Below are positions 14,768 through 23,794 of a stretch of 64,000 nucleotides of DNA, in pieces. The position numbers were made by a program, and so were the translations under genes. Below the pieces are notes generated by a model, which was given only the letters and a program-made list of their open reading frames with translations, searched no databases and was not told the DNA's origin. This DNA is from DAISKN01 sp963716925 (GTDB lineage Bacteria > Acidobacteriota > Vicinamibacteria > Marinacidobacterales > SMYC01): NCBI GenBank assembly GCA_963716925.1, contig CAVQUX010000018.1, positions 248,001 to 312,000 of the forward strand, read 5' to 3'. How positions within the stretch are numbered: position 1 is the stretch's first letter; each line of letters opens with the position of its first letter.

Positions 14768-16111
14768 TCAGGGCAGACCGAGCCGCTTCATCCAGCGAAA
14801 GAGAGTCGTGCGCTCGATTCCTAGCCTGGCGGCGGCCTCCGCCTTGCGGCCTCCGGACTCGGCGAGAGCCGTTCGGATCCTCTCTTTGACCGCGCGATCG
14901 ACGACCTCCTGAAGCGTTCCATCGGAAACGGGAGACGCGTCGTCGACGGGTCGAGGCTCGAGGAGGAGGTCCTCGCCCAGGATCTCTTCGCTCCGACCGA
15001 GGACCGAAGCGCGTTCGATGGCGTTCGAAAGCTCGCGCACGTTCCCGGGCCAGTGGTGCGCGAGGAGGTGCTCCTCCGCCTCGCGGCTCAAGCGGAGCTC
15101 ACGCCCGGAGGCCCGGGCCTGGCGGTCGAGGAAGAATCGCGCGAGAGGGATCACGTCCTCTTTGCGCTCGCGGAGGGGCGGGATCGCGATACGGATCACG
15201 TCGAGCCGGAAGAACAGGTCCTCGCGGAAGCGCCCGGCGGCGATCTCGGAGCGCAGGTCGCGGTTCGTCGCCGAAACGACGCGCACGTCGACTTTCCGAG
15301 GGGCGCTCGCGCCGACGCGCTGCACTTCTCCTTCCTGGAGCGCCCGCAGGAGCTTTCCCTGGAACGACGGGCTCACTTCGCCGATCTCGTCGAGGAAGAG
15401 CGTTCCCCCGTGAGCGCGCTCGAAGCAGCCGGCGTGGGAGGTGTGCGCGCCGGTGAAGGCGCCCTTCTCGTGCCCGAAGAGCTCGCTCTCGAGAACGCTC
15501 TCGGCGAGCGCCTTGCAGTTCACGGCGACGAAGGGGCGAGCGACGCGGTCGCTTCCGAAGTGCAGGCGCCGCGCCACGATCTCCTTCCCCACGCCGCTCT
15601 CGCCCAGGATCAGGACCGGTGCCCGCGAAGGAGCCGCGCGGCCCACGAGATCGAGAACCTTCTTCATGGCCTCGCTCTCGGCCACCACCTCCGCGTCGCG
15701 GCTCCCGAGAATCTCGCGCCGGAGCTCGAGGTTCTCGTGCCGGAGCCTGCGGAGCTCGAGGGCCCGTTCGACCAGACTCCGGAGCTCGTCGTTGTCGAAA
15801 GGCTTGGTGACGTAGTCGAAAGCGCCGGCGCGCATCGCGGCCACGGCCGACGGCACGTCGCCGTAAGCGGTCACCAGAATCACCGGAGTGGCCGGGCGTG
15901 ACTCATGGATTCTTCTCAGGAGCTCGAGTCCGTCGAGGCCTTCCATCCGCCAGTCGGTGACGACTACGTCGGGACCGCGCGCCAGGATCTCGTCGAGCGC
16001 CTCCCGGCCGCTGGTGAAGACCACGCACTCGTGGCCGGATCGCTCGAGCGCCGACCCGATGGCCTGCGCCATCCTCGGCTCGTCGTCGACGATGACGACT
16101 CGTGCTTTCAA
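14768..16111 (-). CDS. NtrC-family sigma-54-dependent response regulator
   Basis: 447 aa. Receiver domain 1-120 with DDE near residue 10, phospho-acceptor in VVVTDWRMEG and Lys in YVTKPF. AAA+ domain about 145-380: Walker A GESGVGKE, the sigma-54 contact loop GAFTGA, Walker B GTLFLDEIGE and the arginine-finger region FREDLFFRLDV. A Fis-type helix-turn-helix ends the protein (AEAAARLGIERTTLFRWMKR). It activates sigma-54 promoters once phosphorylated by the histidine kinase whose stop overlaps its start. The operon's own upstream region has a sigma-54 promoter and paired operators, so it probably controls itself. Confidence 0.93.
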   Translation of the reverse strand: MKARVVIVDDEPRMAQAIGSALERSGHECVVFTSGREALDEILARGPDVVVTDWRMEGLDGLELLRRIHESRPATPVILVTAYGDVPSAVAAMRAGAFDYVTKPFDNDELRSLVERALELRRLRHENLELRREILGSRDAEVVAESEAMKKVLDLVGRAAPSRAPVLILGESGVGKEIVARRLHFGSDRVARPFVAVNCKALAESVLESELFGHEKGAFTGAHTSHAGCFERAHGGTLFLDEIGEVSPSFQGKLLRALQEGEVQRVGASAPRKVDVRVVSATNRDLRSEIAAGRFREDLFFRLDVIRIAIPPLRERKEDVIPLARFFLDRQARASGRELRLSREAEEHLLAHHWPGNVRELSNAIERASVLGRSEEILGEDLLLEPRPVDDASPVSDGTLQEVVDRAVKERIRTALAESGGRKAEAAARLGIERTTLFRWMKRLGLP

Positions 16112-17034
16112 GCCGCGTCCCCCGCCGCCCGGGGCAGGTGAAGGGCGAACCGGGCCCCCGCGTTCCTCGAGCGCTCGAGATCGACTCGACCGCCCTGGGC
16201 CTCCGCGACCTCGCGGGCCACGGCGAGCCCGAGGCCCGCTCCTCCGGCTTTGGTGGTGAAGAACGGATCGAAGACTTTTTCACGGAGCTCCGGAGGAACG
16301 CCGGGCCCCCGGTCCTGGACCGCGAAGACGACCTCCCCCGGAGACACTTCCCAGAGGATATCGATGGTCCCGCCTTCGTCGGTCGCTTCCGCGGCGTTCG
16401 AGACGAGGCCGAGGAGAACCTGACAGGCGAGATCGGGATCGGCGCGGACTCTCGCGCGCTCTGGACCGGCTTCGACCCGGAGTCCCACTCCGCGGCCGTC
16501 GAGAAGGCGGCGGGAAAGCCACTCCACCCGCGACAAGACGTCCTTGGCTTCGACCTCCACGATCCGGGGCCGGAGGGGTCGCGAAAGACCGACGAGGGAG
16601 GAAGTCACGCGGGAGAGCCGGTCGATCTCCTCGAGAACCTGCTCGCAGGTGCGAAGCACCTCCGGGTCCGCGCTCTCCCCCAGGTTCTGCACCATCGAGC
16701 GGATGATCGCCAGCGGGTTGCGGACTTCGTGGGCGATGCGGCTCGCGACCTGGCCCACGGTCGCGAGCCTCTCCGCTCCGAGGAGTCGGCTTTGAAGGGA
16801 GGCCAGGGTTTCGAGCGACCGCCTCTCGGCCGCCCGGGACTCGGCCGCGCGTCCCAGGAAGAAGCCGAACGCGCCGAAAGCGAGCTCCGTGGCAGCAGCG
16901 ACTGGAAGCGCGACGTTCTTCCCCGCGACGCGAACTTCGACGCCGAGAAGGGCGAGGAGGCTCGTATACACGAGACCGAGGCCGAAGGCCGCCGCCGCGA
17001 ATACCCAGCGCTTCCGCGCGTCCGCCGCGTTCAT
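16108..17034 (-). CDS. Membrane-bound sensor histidine kinase
   Basis: 308 aa from the ATG at 17034. Two membrane helices at the N-terminus (VFAAAAFGLGLVYTSLLALL and VAAATELAFGAFGFFLG) with almost no periplasmic loop, then the dimerisation helix with the phospho-acceptor (RIAHEVRNPLAII), N box (VSNAAEATDEGG), D box (DRGPGVP), F box (FDPFFTTK) and G box (GAGLGLAVA). It resembles the NtrB/ZraS type that phosphorylates NtrC-like regulators. With so little sensory domain, the signal may come from the membrane or from the DUF2834 protein encoded 10 bases upstream. A TTG at 17052 is an alternative start. Confidence 0.9.
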   Translation of the reverse strand: MNAADARKRWVFAAAAFGLGLVYTSLLALLGVEVRVAGKNVALPVAAATELAFGAFGFFLGRAAESRAAERRSLETLASLQSRLLGAERLATVGQVASRIAHEVRNPLAIIRSMVQNLGESADPEVLRTCEQVLEEIDRLSRVTSSLVGLSRPLRPRIVEVEAKDVLSRVEWLSRRLLDGRGVGLRVEAGPERARVRADPDLACQVLLGLVSNAAEATDEGGTIDILWEVSPGEVVFAVQDRGPGVPPELREKVFDPFFTTKAGGAGLGLAVAREVAEAQGGRVDLERSRNAGARFALHLPRAAGDAA

Positions 17035-17044
17035 TCTGGAGATC

Positions 17045-17794
17045 TTAGTCAATCTCGGGCTTCCGGTCCGCCGCGTCTTGGGGTTGGAGAGTCGAGATCC
17101 GTTCCTGATTCCGCGCCTCCCGATCCGCGTACCCGCTTCCCAGAGTCATCGCGAACGCTCCCGCCGCCACGGCGAGGGCTCCGACGAGTCGTTGCCGCGA
17201 TCGTCCCCATCCGCGGGTGAGGAGGTACGCGAGCGGTCCCACCGAGCCGAAGAAGAACGCGAGAGCGAGAAAGGGGAGGTACGCCGCCCTTCGAGAACGG
17301 GCGTCCCGGACCATCCAGAGGGCGACGAGCGTGAGGCTGAGCGCAAGGTCCACGAACAGAAGCTGCGTTGCCTCGTTCGCCGCGGCGAAGAAGAGAAACG
17401 ACAGGTAGCCGTAGCGGCGGATCGCGAAGAGCGTCGCCGCTGTGAATACCGCGAGCGTAGGCAGGAGGACGATCGGAGCGCTCCGGGGCGCGTCCTCGAG
17501 ACTCGCGTCGCGCCGCGGCCGGCCCAGCAGGTACAGAAGCGGTCCGGCGACTCCGAAGCCGGCACCGAGGGCGATGTAGGGCCATGGAGAGACCCCGAGC
17601 TTCCGCGCGTCGCCATGAATCCAGACGGCGATCCCGGTCAAGCAGATCACCAGATCGAAGAGCAACAGGCTCACGACCGCGTTCGCGGTCGCGGCCTCGA
17701 GAAACCCGAGGTAGCTGTAGCGCAGGAGCGCCCGCACCGTGAGGGCGAGGAATCCCGCGAGAACGATTGCGATCCAGGCACGAGTCCATGACAT
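17045..17794 (-). CDS. Tandem DUF2834 integral membrane protein
   Basis: 249 aa with about seven membrane helices. Two repeats share the DUF2834 pattern: helix with RALLRYSYLGFLEAATANAV, LLLFDLVICLTGIAVWI, HGDARKLGVSPWPYIALG in the first; FAIRRYGYLSFLFFAAANEA, LLFVDLALSLTLVALWMVRD in the second. It is the first gene of an operon with a histidine kinase and an NtrC-type regulator and is preceded by a sigma-54 promoter. Function of DUF2834 is unknown; because the kinase lacks a sensory domain, a sensing role is plausible. GAGGAG precedes the ATG. Confidence 0.8.
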   Translation of the reverse strand: MSWTRAWIAIVLAGFLALTVRALLRYSYLGFLEAATANAVVSLLLFDLVICLTGIAVWIHGDARKLGVSPWPYIALGAGFGVAGPLLYLLGRPRRDASLEDAPRSAPIVLLPTLAVFTAATLFAIRRYGYLSFLFFAAANEATQLLFVDLALSLTLVALWMVRDARSRRAAYLPFLALAFFFGSVGPLAYLLTRGWGRSRQRLVGALAVAAGAFAMTLGSGYADREARNQERISTLQPQDAADRKPEID

Positions 17795-17820
17795 GGGTTC
17801 TTTCTCCTCGTCGGGCGCTA

Positions 17821-17838
17821 TCGCACGAGTCGTGCCAA
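17821..17838 (-). promoter_or_regulatory. Sigma-54 (-24/-12) promoter
   Basis: On the minus strand the sequence TTGGCACGACTCGTGCGA matches the sigma-54 consensus (TGGCAC, N5, TTGC-like) with GG and GC exactly one 12-base step apart. Transcription would begin near 17811, about 17 bases before the ATG of the DUF2834 gene at 17794 and just ahead of its ribosome binding site. The operon encodes a sigma-54 activator, which supports autoregulation. Confidence 0.75.
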
Positions 17839-17889
17839 GGGAGAGACCGCGCTCCGGCGCGAAGTTGCCGCGCTCCTGTCCCTCCGTGC

Positions 17890-17925
17890 GTTGCAGAACC
17901 GCAACGGACGTTGCGGGTCAGCAAG
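17890..17925. promoter_or_regulatory. Two tandem TTGC-N6-GCAA activator sites
   Basis: Two dyads of identical design, TTGC-AGAACC-GCAA (17891-17904) and TTGC-GGGTCA-GCAA (17911-17924), have centres 20 bases apart, about two helical turns. They lie roughly 85 and 105 bases upstream of the predicted sigma-54 start, the usual position of enhancer sites for NtrC-type activators. Assignment to the regulator encoded at 14768-16111 is inferred. Confidence 0.65.
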
Positions 17926-17967
17926 AGGGATGCAAAGAGGCGGAGGGAAGCGCCTCGCATCCTTCGG

Positions 17968-19362
17968 TCATGGCCTGGCGCTCACTTTGAAATCCGAGTT
18001 CTTCGGGGGGATGACCGCCTTCTCTACGGGCCTGGGAAGCTGCGGAATCCACTCGTAGGGAACCCGGTACGCGCGAAACATGCGGGCCGAGTGCACTTTC
18101 TCGCTCGTGCTGTAGGGGCTTACGTACTCCCAGACGATCTCGTTCTCTCGCGTGACCTCGGTGATGCGTCCGTAGGTGGTCTCCGCGATGAGCGTGTTTC
18201 CGTTGGGAAGACGCTGGGCCCCGCTCGCGTAGTGGCTGAAGAACTTGCTGTCCTCCATGATCGGGACGTATCCCATCGCTTCGGCGGTGTGCTGCCAGAC
18301 GATCTCGAGTGTTACGGGGTCGAACTCGAGGACCCGCGAGTGGTCCCGGAGAGCGTTCCACTCGCCGGTGGGCGCGCCGGGATTGGGAGGGCCGAAGCCC
18401 GCGGCCCCGCCGTTGTCGAAGACCAGGATGTTCCCCTCGCCCGGCAGGCCCCTCGGAATCATATGCGCGTTATGAGGACCGATGATCGGCCCCAGCTCGC
18501 GCAGGGCCGGGGTCGCCGTGTACTCCGGACCCACTTTCCAGACGATCTTTCCGGTTCGCTTCGAGATGATGAAGACGATGGTGCCGCGGTCATCGCTGAT
18601 GAGGTTCTCGGGATGAAAGCGCTCGTCGCCCGCGTCGTACCAGCGGTTGGGCCCCAGGCGGGAAACGGTGTTCAGGAAAACGCAGTGCTGGTTCCTGCAA
18701 CCGCGATAGATGGTGTCCCGGGCCGCTTCGCCGTGCCCGAACTCCTCGAAATGCTCGGCGGGCATCCACTCCCAGAGGATCTCGCCGTCCCAGCTCACTT
18801 CGATGATGCGCGCCGCCCGCGGCAGGTAATCCCGGGTCACGCCGGGCCAGGTGCCGCTCTTCTGACTGAGGATCAAAGTGTTCCCCCGATCGACCAGGGG
18901 GTTCATTCCGGGAACGTAGTACGCGAGGGGAGCTCCCTCCCTCGCGAAGTCGTGGTTCTGCCGGGCGGACCACGCGCGCCGGCCGTCGACCTCGACCTCG
19001 TCCGCCTTGCCGAACTTCCAGACGACGTTCCCGTCCCAGTCTTCCTGAACCAGGTCATCGGATCCGATGTGGTGCGTGTACTGCTTCGTTACCCGGCCCA
19101 CGACGCCGCCCATGACGTAGCCGCCGGGCAGAATGGCCACCGGGTAGCCGACGATGTGCTTCCAGTTCCGGACGGCGTTCCCGTTCATGTCGATCAAGAC
19201 GGCTCCGGCTCCGGTTTCCGTCTGGAAGACGGTGTAGCCGGACCAGCAGCGTTCGGGGGCGTAAATCGTCGTTCCCGTGGGGTAAACGGTCGGTCCGGCG
19301 AACAGGCCCGTTGGAAGCAAGACCGACAGAATCGGAATCACCGAGGCGCGAGTCTTCGTCAT
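17968..19362 (-). CDS. Arylsulfotransferase (ASST)-family secreted protein
   Basis: 464 aa with a signal peptide (ASVIPILSVLLPTGLFAG). The mature protein is a beta-propeller of the ASST/PQQ-like type: repeated units such as ILVFDNGGAAGFG, VLEFDPVTLEIVWQ, RLPNGNTLIAETTYGRITEV and NEIVWEYVSPY. ASST enzymes move sulfate between phenols in the periplasm; the active histidine cannot be assigned by eye. LDY-type motifs of bacterial ASST are not obvious, so another propeller function is possible. Divergent from a gene for a formylglycine-generating enzyme, which activates sulfatases. Confidence 0.75.
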   Translation of the reverse strand: MTKTRASVIPILSVLLPTGLFAGPTVYPTGTTIYAPERCWSGYTVFQTETGAGAVLIDMNGNAVRNWKHIVGYPVAILPGGYVMGGVVGRVTKQYTHHIGSDDLVQEDWDGNVVWKFGKADEVEVDGRRAWSARQNHDFAREGAPLAYYVPGMNPLVDRGNTLILSQKSGTWPGVTRDYLPRAARIIEVSWDGEILWEWMPAEHFEEFGHGEAARDTIYRGCRNQHCVFLNTVSRLGPNRWYDAGDERFHPENLISDDRGTIVFIISKRTGKIVWKVGPEYTATPALRELGPIIGPHNAHMIPRGLPGEGNILVFDNGGAAGFGPPNPGAPTGEWNALRDHSRVLEFDPVTLEIVWQHTAEAMGYVPIMEDSKFFSHYASGAQRLPNGNTLIAETTYGRITEVTRENEIVWEYVSPYSTSEKVHSARMFRAYRVPYEWIPQLPRPVEKAVIPPKNSDFKVSARP

Positions 19363-19420
19363 GGGTCCTCCCTGCTCCAGATTGCGCTACAGTGTCGGCG
19401 CTAAGCCTGCGGAGGTCAAC

Positions 19421-20579
19421 ATGGCGAAGAAGGCGAGAACCCGAACCGGAAGGCGGGTGGTCTTCGTCCTCTTCGCGGTGATCGGAGTCGTCGGGCTCGC
19501 GGTCTGGGCGGCACGCGTTGAGCGGCACCGTTCCATGGCGCCCGTTGCCGACGCTACCGGATTCGAGCCCACCGTCCCCAACGCGGCCCTCCCTCCCGGA
19601 GACCCCCCGGAGGGCATGGTCTGGATTCCCGGCGGCGAGTTCTCGATGGGCGCCGAGGATCCGCGTCGCCTCGATCACGGGGGACACGATCCCATGTCCG
19701 ACGCCCGCCCGATCCACCGCGTCTACGTCGACGGCTTCTGGATGGACGCGACCGAGGTGACGAACGAGGAGTTCGCGAGAGTTCGTCGAGGCCACGGGCT
19801 ACGTGACGGTCGCCGAGCGCACCCCGCGCGCCGAGGATTTTCCCGGGGCGCCGAAGGAGAACCTGGTCGCGGGCTCGGTGCTGTTCACCCCGCCCGATCA
19901 TCCGGTGCCGCTCGACGATCTCTATCAATGGTGGAGCTACGTTCCCGGCGCGAGCTGGCGCCATCCCGCGGGTCCCGAGAGCGATCTCGAGGGACGCGAA
20001 CACCAGCCCGTGGTGCACGTGGCCTACGAGGACGCCGTCGCCTATGCAGGGTGGGCCGGAAAGCGACTGCCCACCGAAGCGGAGTGGGAGTTCGCGGCTC
20101 GCGGCGGTCTCTCCGGTCAGGTCTACGCCTGGGGAGCCGATCTGAATCCGGGAGGCCGCTTCATGGCGAACACCCATCAAGGGAGCTTCCCGCATGAAGA
20201 CCATGCCGAGGATGGATTCCACGGCATCGCCGAAGTCGCGCAGTTCCCTCCCAACGGATACGGTCTCTACGACATGTCCGGAAACGTCTGGGAGTGGGTG
20301 AGCGATTGGTATCGGAATGACACGTTCGCGAAGCTCGCGGCGTCCGGCGGCGTCGCGAGAAACCCGCAAGGTCCGGACGAGCCCTTCGACCCGGCGGAGC
20401 CCGGCGAAAAAAAGCGCGTCCATCGCGGGGGCTCGTTCCTGTGTACGGATCAGTACTGCACGCGCTACATGATCGGCACGCGAGGCAAAGGTGAGGTCTC
20501 GACGGGAAGCGGCCACCTCGGCTTCCGCTGCGTCCGGTCGTCCGTGAGAGAATCCGCTTCCGGAGGTTCGTCCCCATGA
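19421..20579 (+). CDS. Formylglycine-generating enzyme (sulfatase-modifying), one frameshift
   Basis: ATG at 19421 after GGAGG. An N-terminal membrane anchor (VVFVLFAVIGVVGLAVWAA) precedes the FGE-sulfatase domain: GMVWIPGGEFSMGAEDP, VYVDGFWMDATEVTNEEFA. Near 19780 an extra G breaks the frame; the continuation is FVEATGYVTVAERTPRAEDF, then RLPTEAEWEFAARGG, MSGNVWEWVSDWY and the active site. The cysteine pair with the spacing of the true enzyme (CTDQYC) and the final LGFRCV are present, so this looks like a genuine oxidase that turns a sulfatase cysteine into formylglycine rather than a general FGE-fold protein. Joined length about 385 aa. Overlaps the next gene by four bases. Confidence 0.88.
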
Positions 20580-22588
20580 AGCTCGCCCTGTCCGCTCTCG
20601 TCGCTCTCGTCTTCGCAGGAGCTCAGGAAAACGCCCCCAAGAAAGAGGAGCCGGGAAGCGCAGCGGAAACGGTGGAGGTGACTCCCGCGTCCGCCGAGGC
20701 CGAGGTGGGAGAGACCCTGCGGTTTCACGCCGTCGGCAGGAACGCGTCGGGCAAGCCTCTCGACGAGCCCGTGGCCTCGTGGTTCGCGGCTCCTTTCGAC
20801 GTGGCCTCGGCCGACAACGACGGCTCCGTCGTCTTTCACGACGCGGGAAAGGTCCGCGTCGGAGCCGTCATCGGAGGCAAGACCGGGTTCGCCGAGGTCA
20901 CGGTGAAGGCTCCCCGCGTAGCGAGAGTCGAGGTCCTTAGACCGGAGTCTCTTCTCGTGGTCGGCGGCGACCTTCGGCTCGAAGCGCTGGCCTTCACCGC
21001 GCGGGGCGTCCCTAGAGAGAGAGTCGACTGGTCCTGGACTTCGGAGACCCCGGCAATCGCGTCGGTCGACGCATCGGGCTTCGCCGTCGGCCGTGCTCCG
21101 GGCCGCGCCGTCTTTCGGGCCGCCGCCGAAGGCTCGAGCGGGATGCTCGAGGTGGACGTCGTTCCGAACCCTGTGGCGCGCGTCGCCATCGAGCCCCAGG
21201 GAGGAACCGCCCGCACGGGAGACGTGGTCCGCTTCCAGGCAACCGTGACCGGCGCGGCCGGCGAGGCGATCAAAAACCCGAGCCTTCGCTTTTCGGTCTC
21301 GGGCTCCGGCGCGAGCATCGATCCGGACGGGGGATTCGTCGCCGAGCGGCCCGGTGCCTATACCGTCCTGGTGTCGAGCGGCGATCGGATGGCGTCGACG
21401 TCGATCCGCATCGACCCGAGAAACGTCGAGCGCGAGATCGAGGTCGTGGGACGGGCGGCGTTCACCGATCTGCAGGCGGCGGAGCAATGGATCTTCGGCG
21501 ACTACGCGTACCTCTCGTCCATCGACGACGAGCTGCGCGTCTACGACGTCTCCGATCCCGCGAACCCGAAGCAGGTCCATACGCTGAAAGTGGACGCGCG
21601 CATCATCAACGACGTGAGCGTGGACCCGTCAGGAAGGGTCGGGGTGATGACTCGCGAAGGCGCTTCGAACCGCAAGAACGGGATCGTGTTCCTGGACACC
21701 GAAGACCCATCGAAGCCGCGGGTCCTCTCCGAGTTCACGGAGACGGTGAGCGGCGGCGTGCACAGCGCTTTCATCGACGACCACTACGTCTACCTCACGG
21801 ACGACGCCACGGGGTCGTTGAGGATCATCGACTTCCGCGATCCCATCGGACCGCGTCAGGTGGCGCGGTGGGAGGTTCCCAATCCCGAGGCGCGCACCAT
21901 CGAGCCCACGGGAGAGGGCCATGCGCCTTTCGCCGCCGGTCGTTATCTCCACGACGTTTACGTGAAGGACGGGCTCGCGTACCTCGCGTATTGGCGAGAC
22001 GGTCTCGTCATCCTGGACGTAGGAGCGGGCGTCGCCGGAGGCCGCCCGGAGAAGCCCGAGCTCGTCAGCCAGCTCCGTTTCAACTACCACGAGCTCTACG
22101 GCGACGACTGGCTCGCGGGAGCCCACGCCGTTTTCCGCTACAAGAACTACGTCTACGTCGGGGACGAAGTGTTCCCCGCGCGATGGAACCTGCAGAGCAA
22201 GGACCGCATTCCCGTCCGCGGCGCCGTCTGGGTGGTGGACGTGAGCGATATCGGAAAGCCGCGCAAAGTCGCCGAGTACACCGTCGCCGAGGGCGGCGCG
22301 CACAACATCTGGGTCGAGGACGATATCCTGTACATGGGCTACTACACCGGCGGCGGCCGCGTGCTCGACGTCTCGGGGGAGCTGCGGGGAGACCTGCTGC
22401 GGCAGGGGCGCGAGATCGCGCGCCTGTGGACGGGATCTCCCGACGGGTTCCGGCCGAACCTGCCGTTCACCTGGGGCGCCCAGCCGCATAAGGGTCTCGC
22501 GTACTTCATCGATCTCAATTCGGGGCTCTGGATCACGCGTCTCGGAAAGCCGGTCTACTCGGGCTCCCTTCCCGCGCCGCCGAGATAG
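20576..22588 (+). CDS. Secreted Ig-like and LVIVD-repeat protein
   Basis: 670 aa with a short signal peptide. Residues about 30-280 form two to three bacterial Ig-like (Big-type) domains (VEVTPASAEAEVGETLRFHA, VARVEVLRPESLLVVGGDLR, VARVAIEPQGGTARTGDVVR). Residues about 290-660 are LVIVD-type propeller repeats (AEQWIFGDYAYLSSIDDELR, VYDVSDPANPKQVHTLKV, HYVYLTDDATGSLRIIDFRD, AVWVVDVSDIGKPRKVAEYT). The architecture suggests a surface or periplasmic binding protein. Translationally coupled to the formylglycine-generating enzyme by an ATGA overlap. Confidence 0.8.
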   Translation: MKLALSALVALVFAGAQENAPKKEEPGSAAETVEVTPASAEAEVGETLRFHAVGRNASGKPLDEPVASWFAAPFDVASADNDGSVVFHDAGKVRVGAVIGGKTGFAEVTVKAPRVARVEVLRPESLLVVGGDLRLEALAFTARGVPRERVDWSWTSETPAIASVDASGFAVGRAPGRAVFRAAAEGSSGMLEVDVVPNPVARVAIEPQGGTARTGDVVRFQATVTGAAGEAIKNPSLRFSVSGSGASIDPDGGFVAERPGAYTVLVSSGDRMASTSIRIDPRNVEREIEVVGRAAFTDLQAAEQWIFGDYAYLSSIDDELRVYDVSDPANPKQVHTLKVDARIINDVSVDPSGRVGVMTREGASNRKNGIVFLDTEDPSKPRVLSEFTETVSGGVHSAFIDDHYVYLTDDATGSLRIIDFRDPIGPRQVARWEVPNPEARTIEPTGEGHAPFAAGRYLHDVYVKDGLAYLAYWRDGLVILDVGAGVAGGRPEKPELVSQLRFNYHELYGDDWLAGAHAVFRYKNYVYVGDEVFPARWNLQSKDRIPVRGAVWVVDVSDIGKPRKVAEYTVAEGGAHNIWVEDDILYMGYYTGGGRVLDVSGELRGDLLRQGREIARLWTGSPDGFRPNLPFTWGAQPHKGLAYFIDLNSGLWITRLGKPVYSGSLPAPPR

Positions 22589-22782
22589 CCGCGAGTCGCG
22601 AAAGGCGCGATACGAAGTGGCGTCGGAACATCACAGATCTGGTGTGACCGGCCTCACAAGAAGCTGCGATCGGTACGCGCGATCGCGCAGGTTTGGGCGA
22701 GCCCACCCACCTCTTTCTCCAGATCTCGCGCCGATGCGGCGCACGACCGCCGGAACGACTCTTGCACAGAGCTTTGACACCT

Positions 22783-23775
22783 GTGAGAAAGCTGATTCTG
22801 CGAAACTACCAATCGCCAGGCGACATCGTCATGCTCACGGCGGCGGTGAGGGACCTGCACGAGTGCCATCCGGGTGAGTTCCTCATCGACGTGCGGACGT
22901 CCTGTCCCGCTCTCTGGGAGAACAACCCGCACATCACCGCTCTGAGCGAGGACGACCCGGACGTGACCGTCGTCGAGTGCCACTACCCTCTCATCGATCG
23001 GAGCAACCAGACTCCTTATCACTTCATTCACGGCTTCATCGAATATTTGAACGAGACCCTGGGCCTCCGGATTCGGCCGACGGCCTTCAAAGGCGATATC
23101 TGGATCTCGGACGAGGAGAAAGCGTGGTTCGAGAGAGTGGAGCGAACGCTCGGACCCTCGCGGCCCTACTGGCTCTTTGTTTCCGGCGGTAAGCTCGACT
23201 ATACGATCAAGTGGTGGTCCCACGAGCGGTACCAGCAGGTGGTGGACGCGTTTCGCGGGCGGATCGAGTTCGTGCAAGTCGGCGAGTCCGGACATCACCA
23301 CCCTCCTCTCGACGGTGTCGTAGACCTCCGAGGGCAGACCGACCTGCGCCAGCTCGTGCGGCTCGTATACAGCTGTCAGGGTGTGCTCAGTCCGGTGAGC
23401 TTACTGATGCACCTGGCGGCGGCGGTGCCCTGCAGGCCGGGGAATCCCCGCAATCGGCCGTGCGTCGTCGTCGCCGGCGGGCGCGAGCCGCCCCACTGGA
23501 CCGCCTATCCACACCACCAGTTCCTCCACACGGTCGGCGCGCTCTCTTGCTGCGACGAAGGCGGCTGTTGGAAATCCCGGACGGTTCCGCTGGGCGACGG
23601 AGACGAGAAGGATCAACCAGGTGAGCTTTGCGTCGACGTGGTGGATGGGCTCCCGCGATGCATGGATTTGATCACCGCGGAAGACGTGATTCAGAGAATC
23701 GAGACGTATTTTCGTGGCGGCGCGCTGCAATACGGGTGCGCCGTACCCCAGGTCGCCGAAGCATTGGCGGTCTGA
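22783..23775 (+). CDS. GT9 (heptosyltransferase-like) glycosyltransferase with cysteine-rich C-terminal segment
   Basis: About 330 aa. RKLILRNYQSPGDIVMLTAA is the nucleotide-sugar heptosyltransferase start (GDIVML), and WLFVSGGKLDYTIKWW, VQVGESGHHH, DLRGQTDLRQLVRLVYSC and LSPVSLLMHLAAAV follow the GT-B fold. The C-terminus has five cysteines (CC-x4-C-x20-C-x9-C). Protein O-heptosyltransferases of the TibC type carry a four-cysteine iron finger, so this may be a protein- rather than LPS-modifying enzyme. It sits 19 bases before a serine-tract protein, a plausible acceptor. The GTG at 22783 fits the family start; the frame is open to 22693. Confidence 0.75.
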   Translation: MRKLILRNYQSPGDIVMLTAAVRDLHECHPGEFLIDVRTSCPALWENNPHITALSEDDPDVTVVECHYPLIDRSNQTPYHFIHGFIEYLNETLGLRIRPTAFKGDIWISDEEKAWFERVERTLGPSRPYWLFVSGGKLDYTIKWWSHERYQQVVDAFRGRIEFVQVGESGHHHPPLDGVVDLRGQTDLRQLVRLVYSCQGVLSPVSLLMHLAAAVPCRPGNPRNRPCVVVAGGREPPHWTAYPHHQFLHTVGALSCCDEGGCWKSRTVPLGDGDEKDQPGELCVDVVDGLPRCMDLITAEDVIQRIETYFRGGALQYGCAVPQVAEALAV

Positions 23776-23794
23776 GAATGGAGTATTCGAAGAC

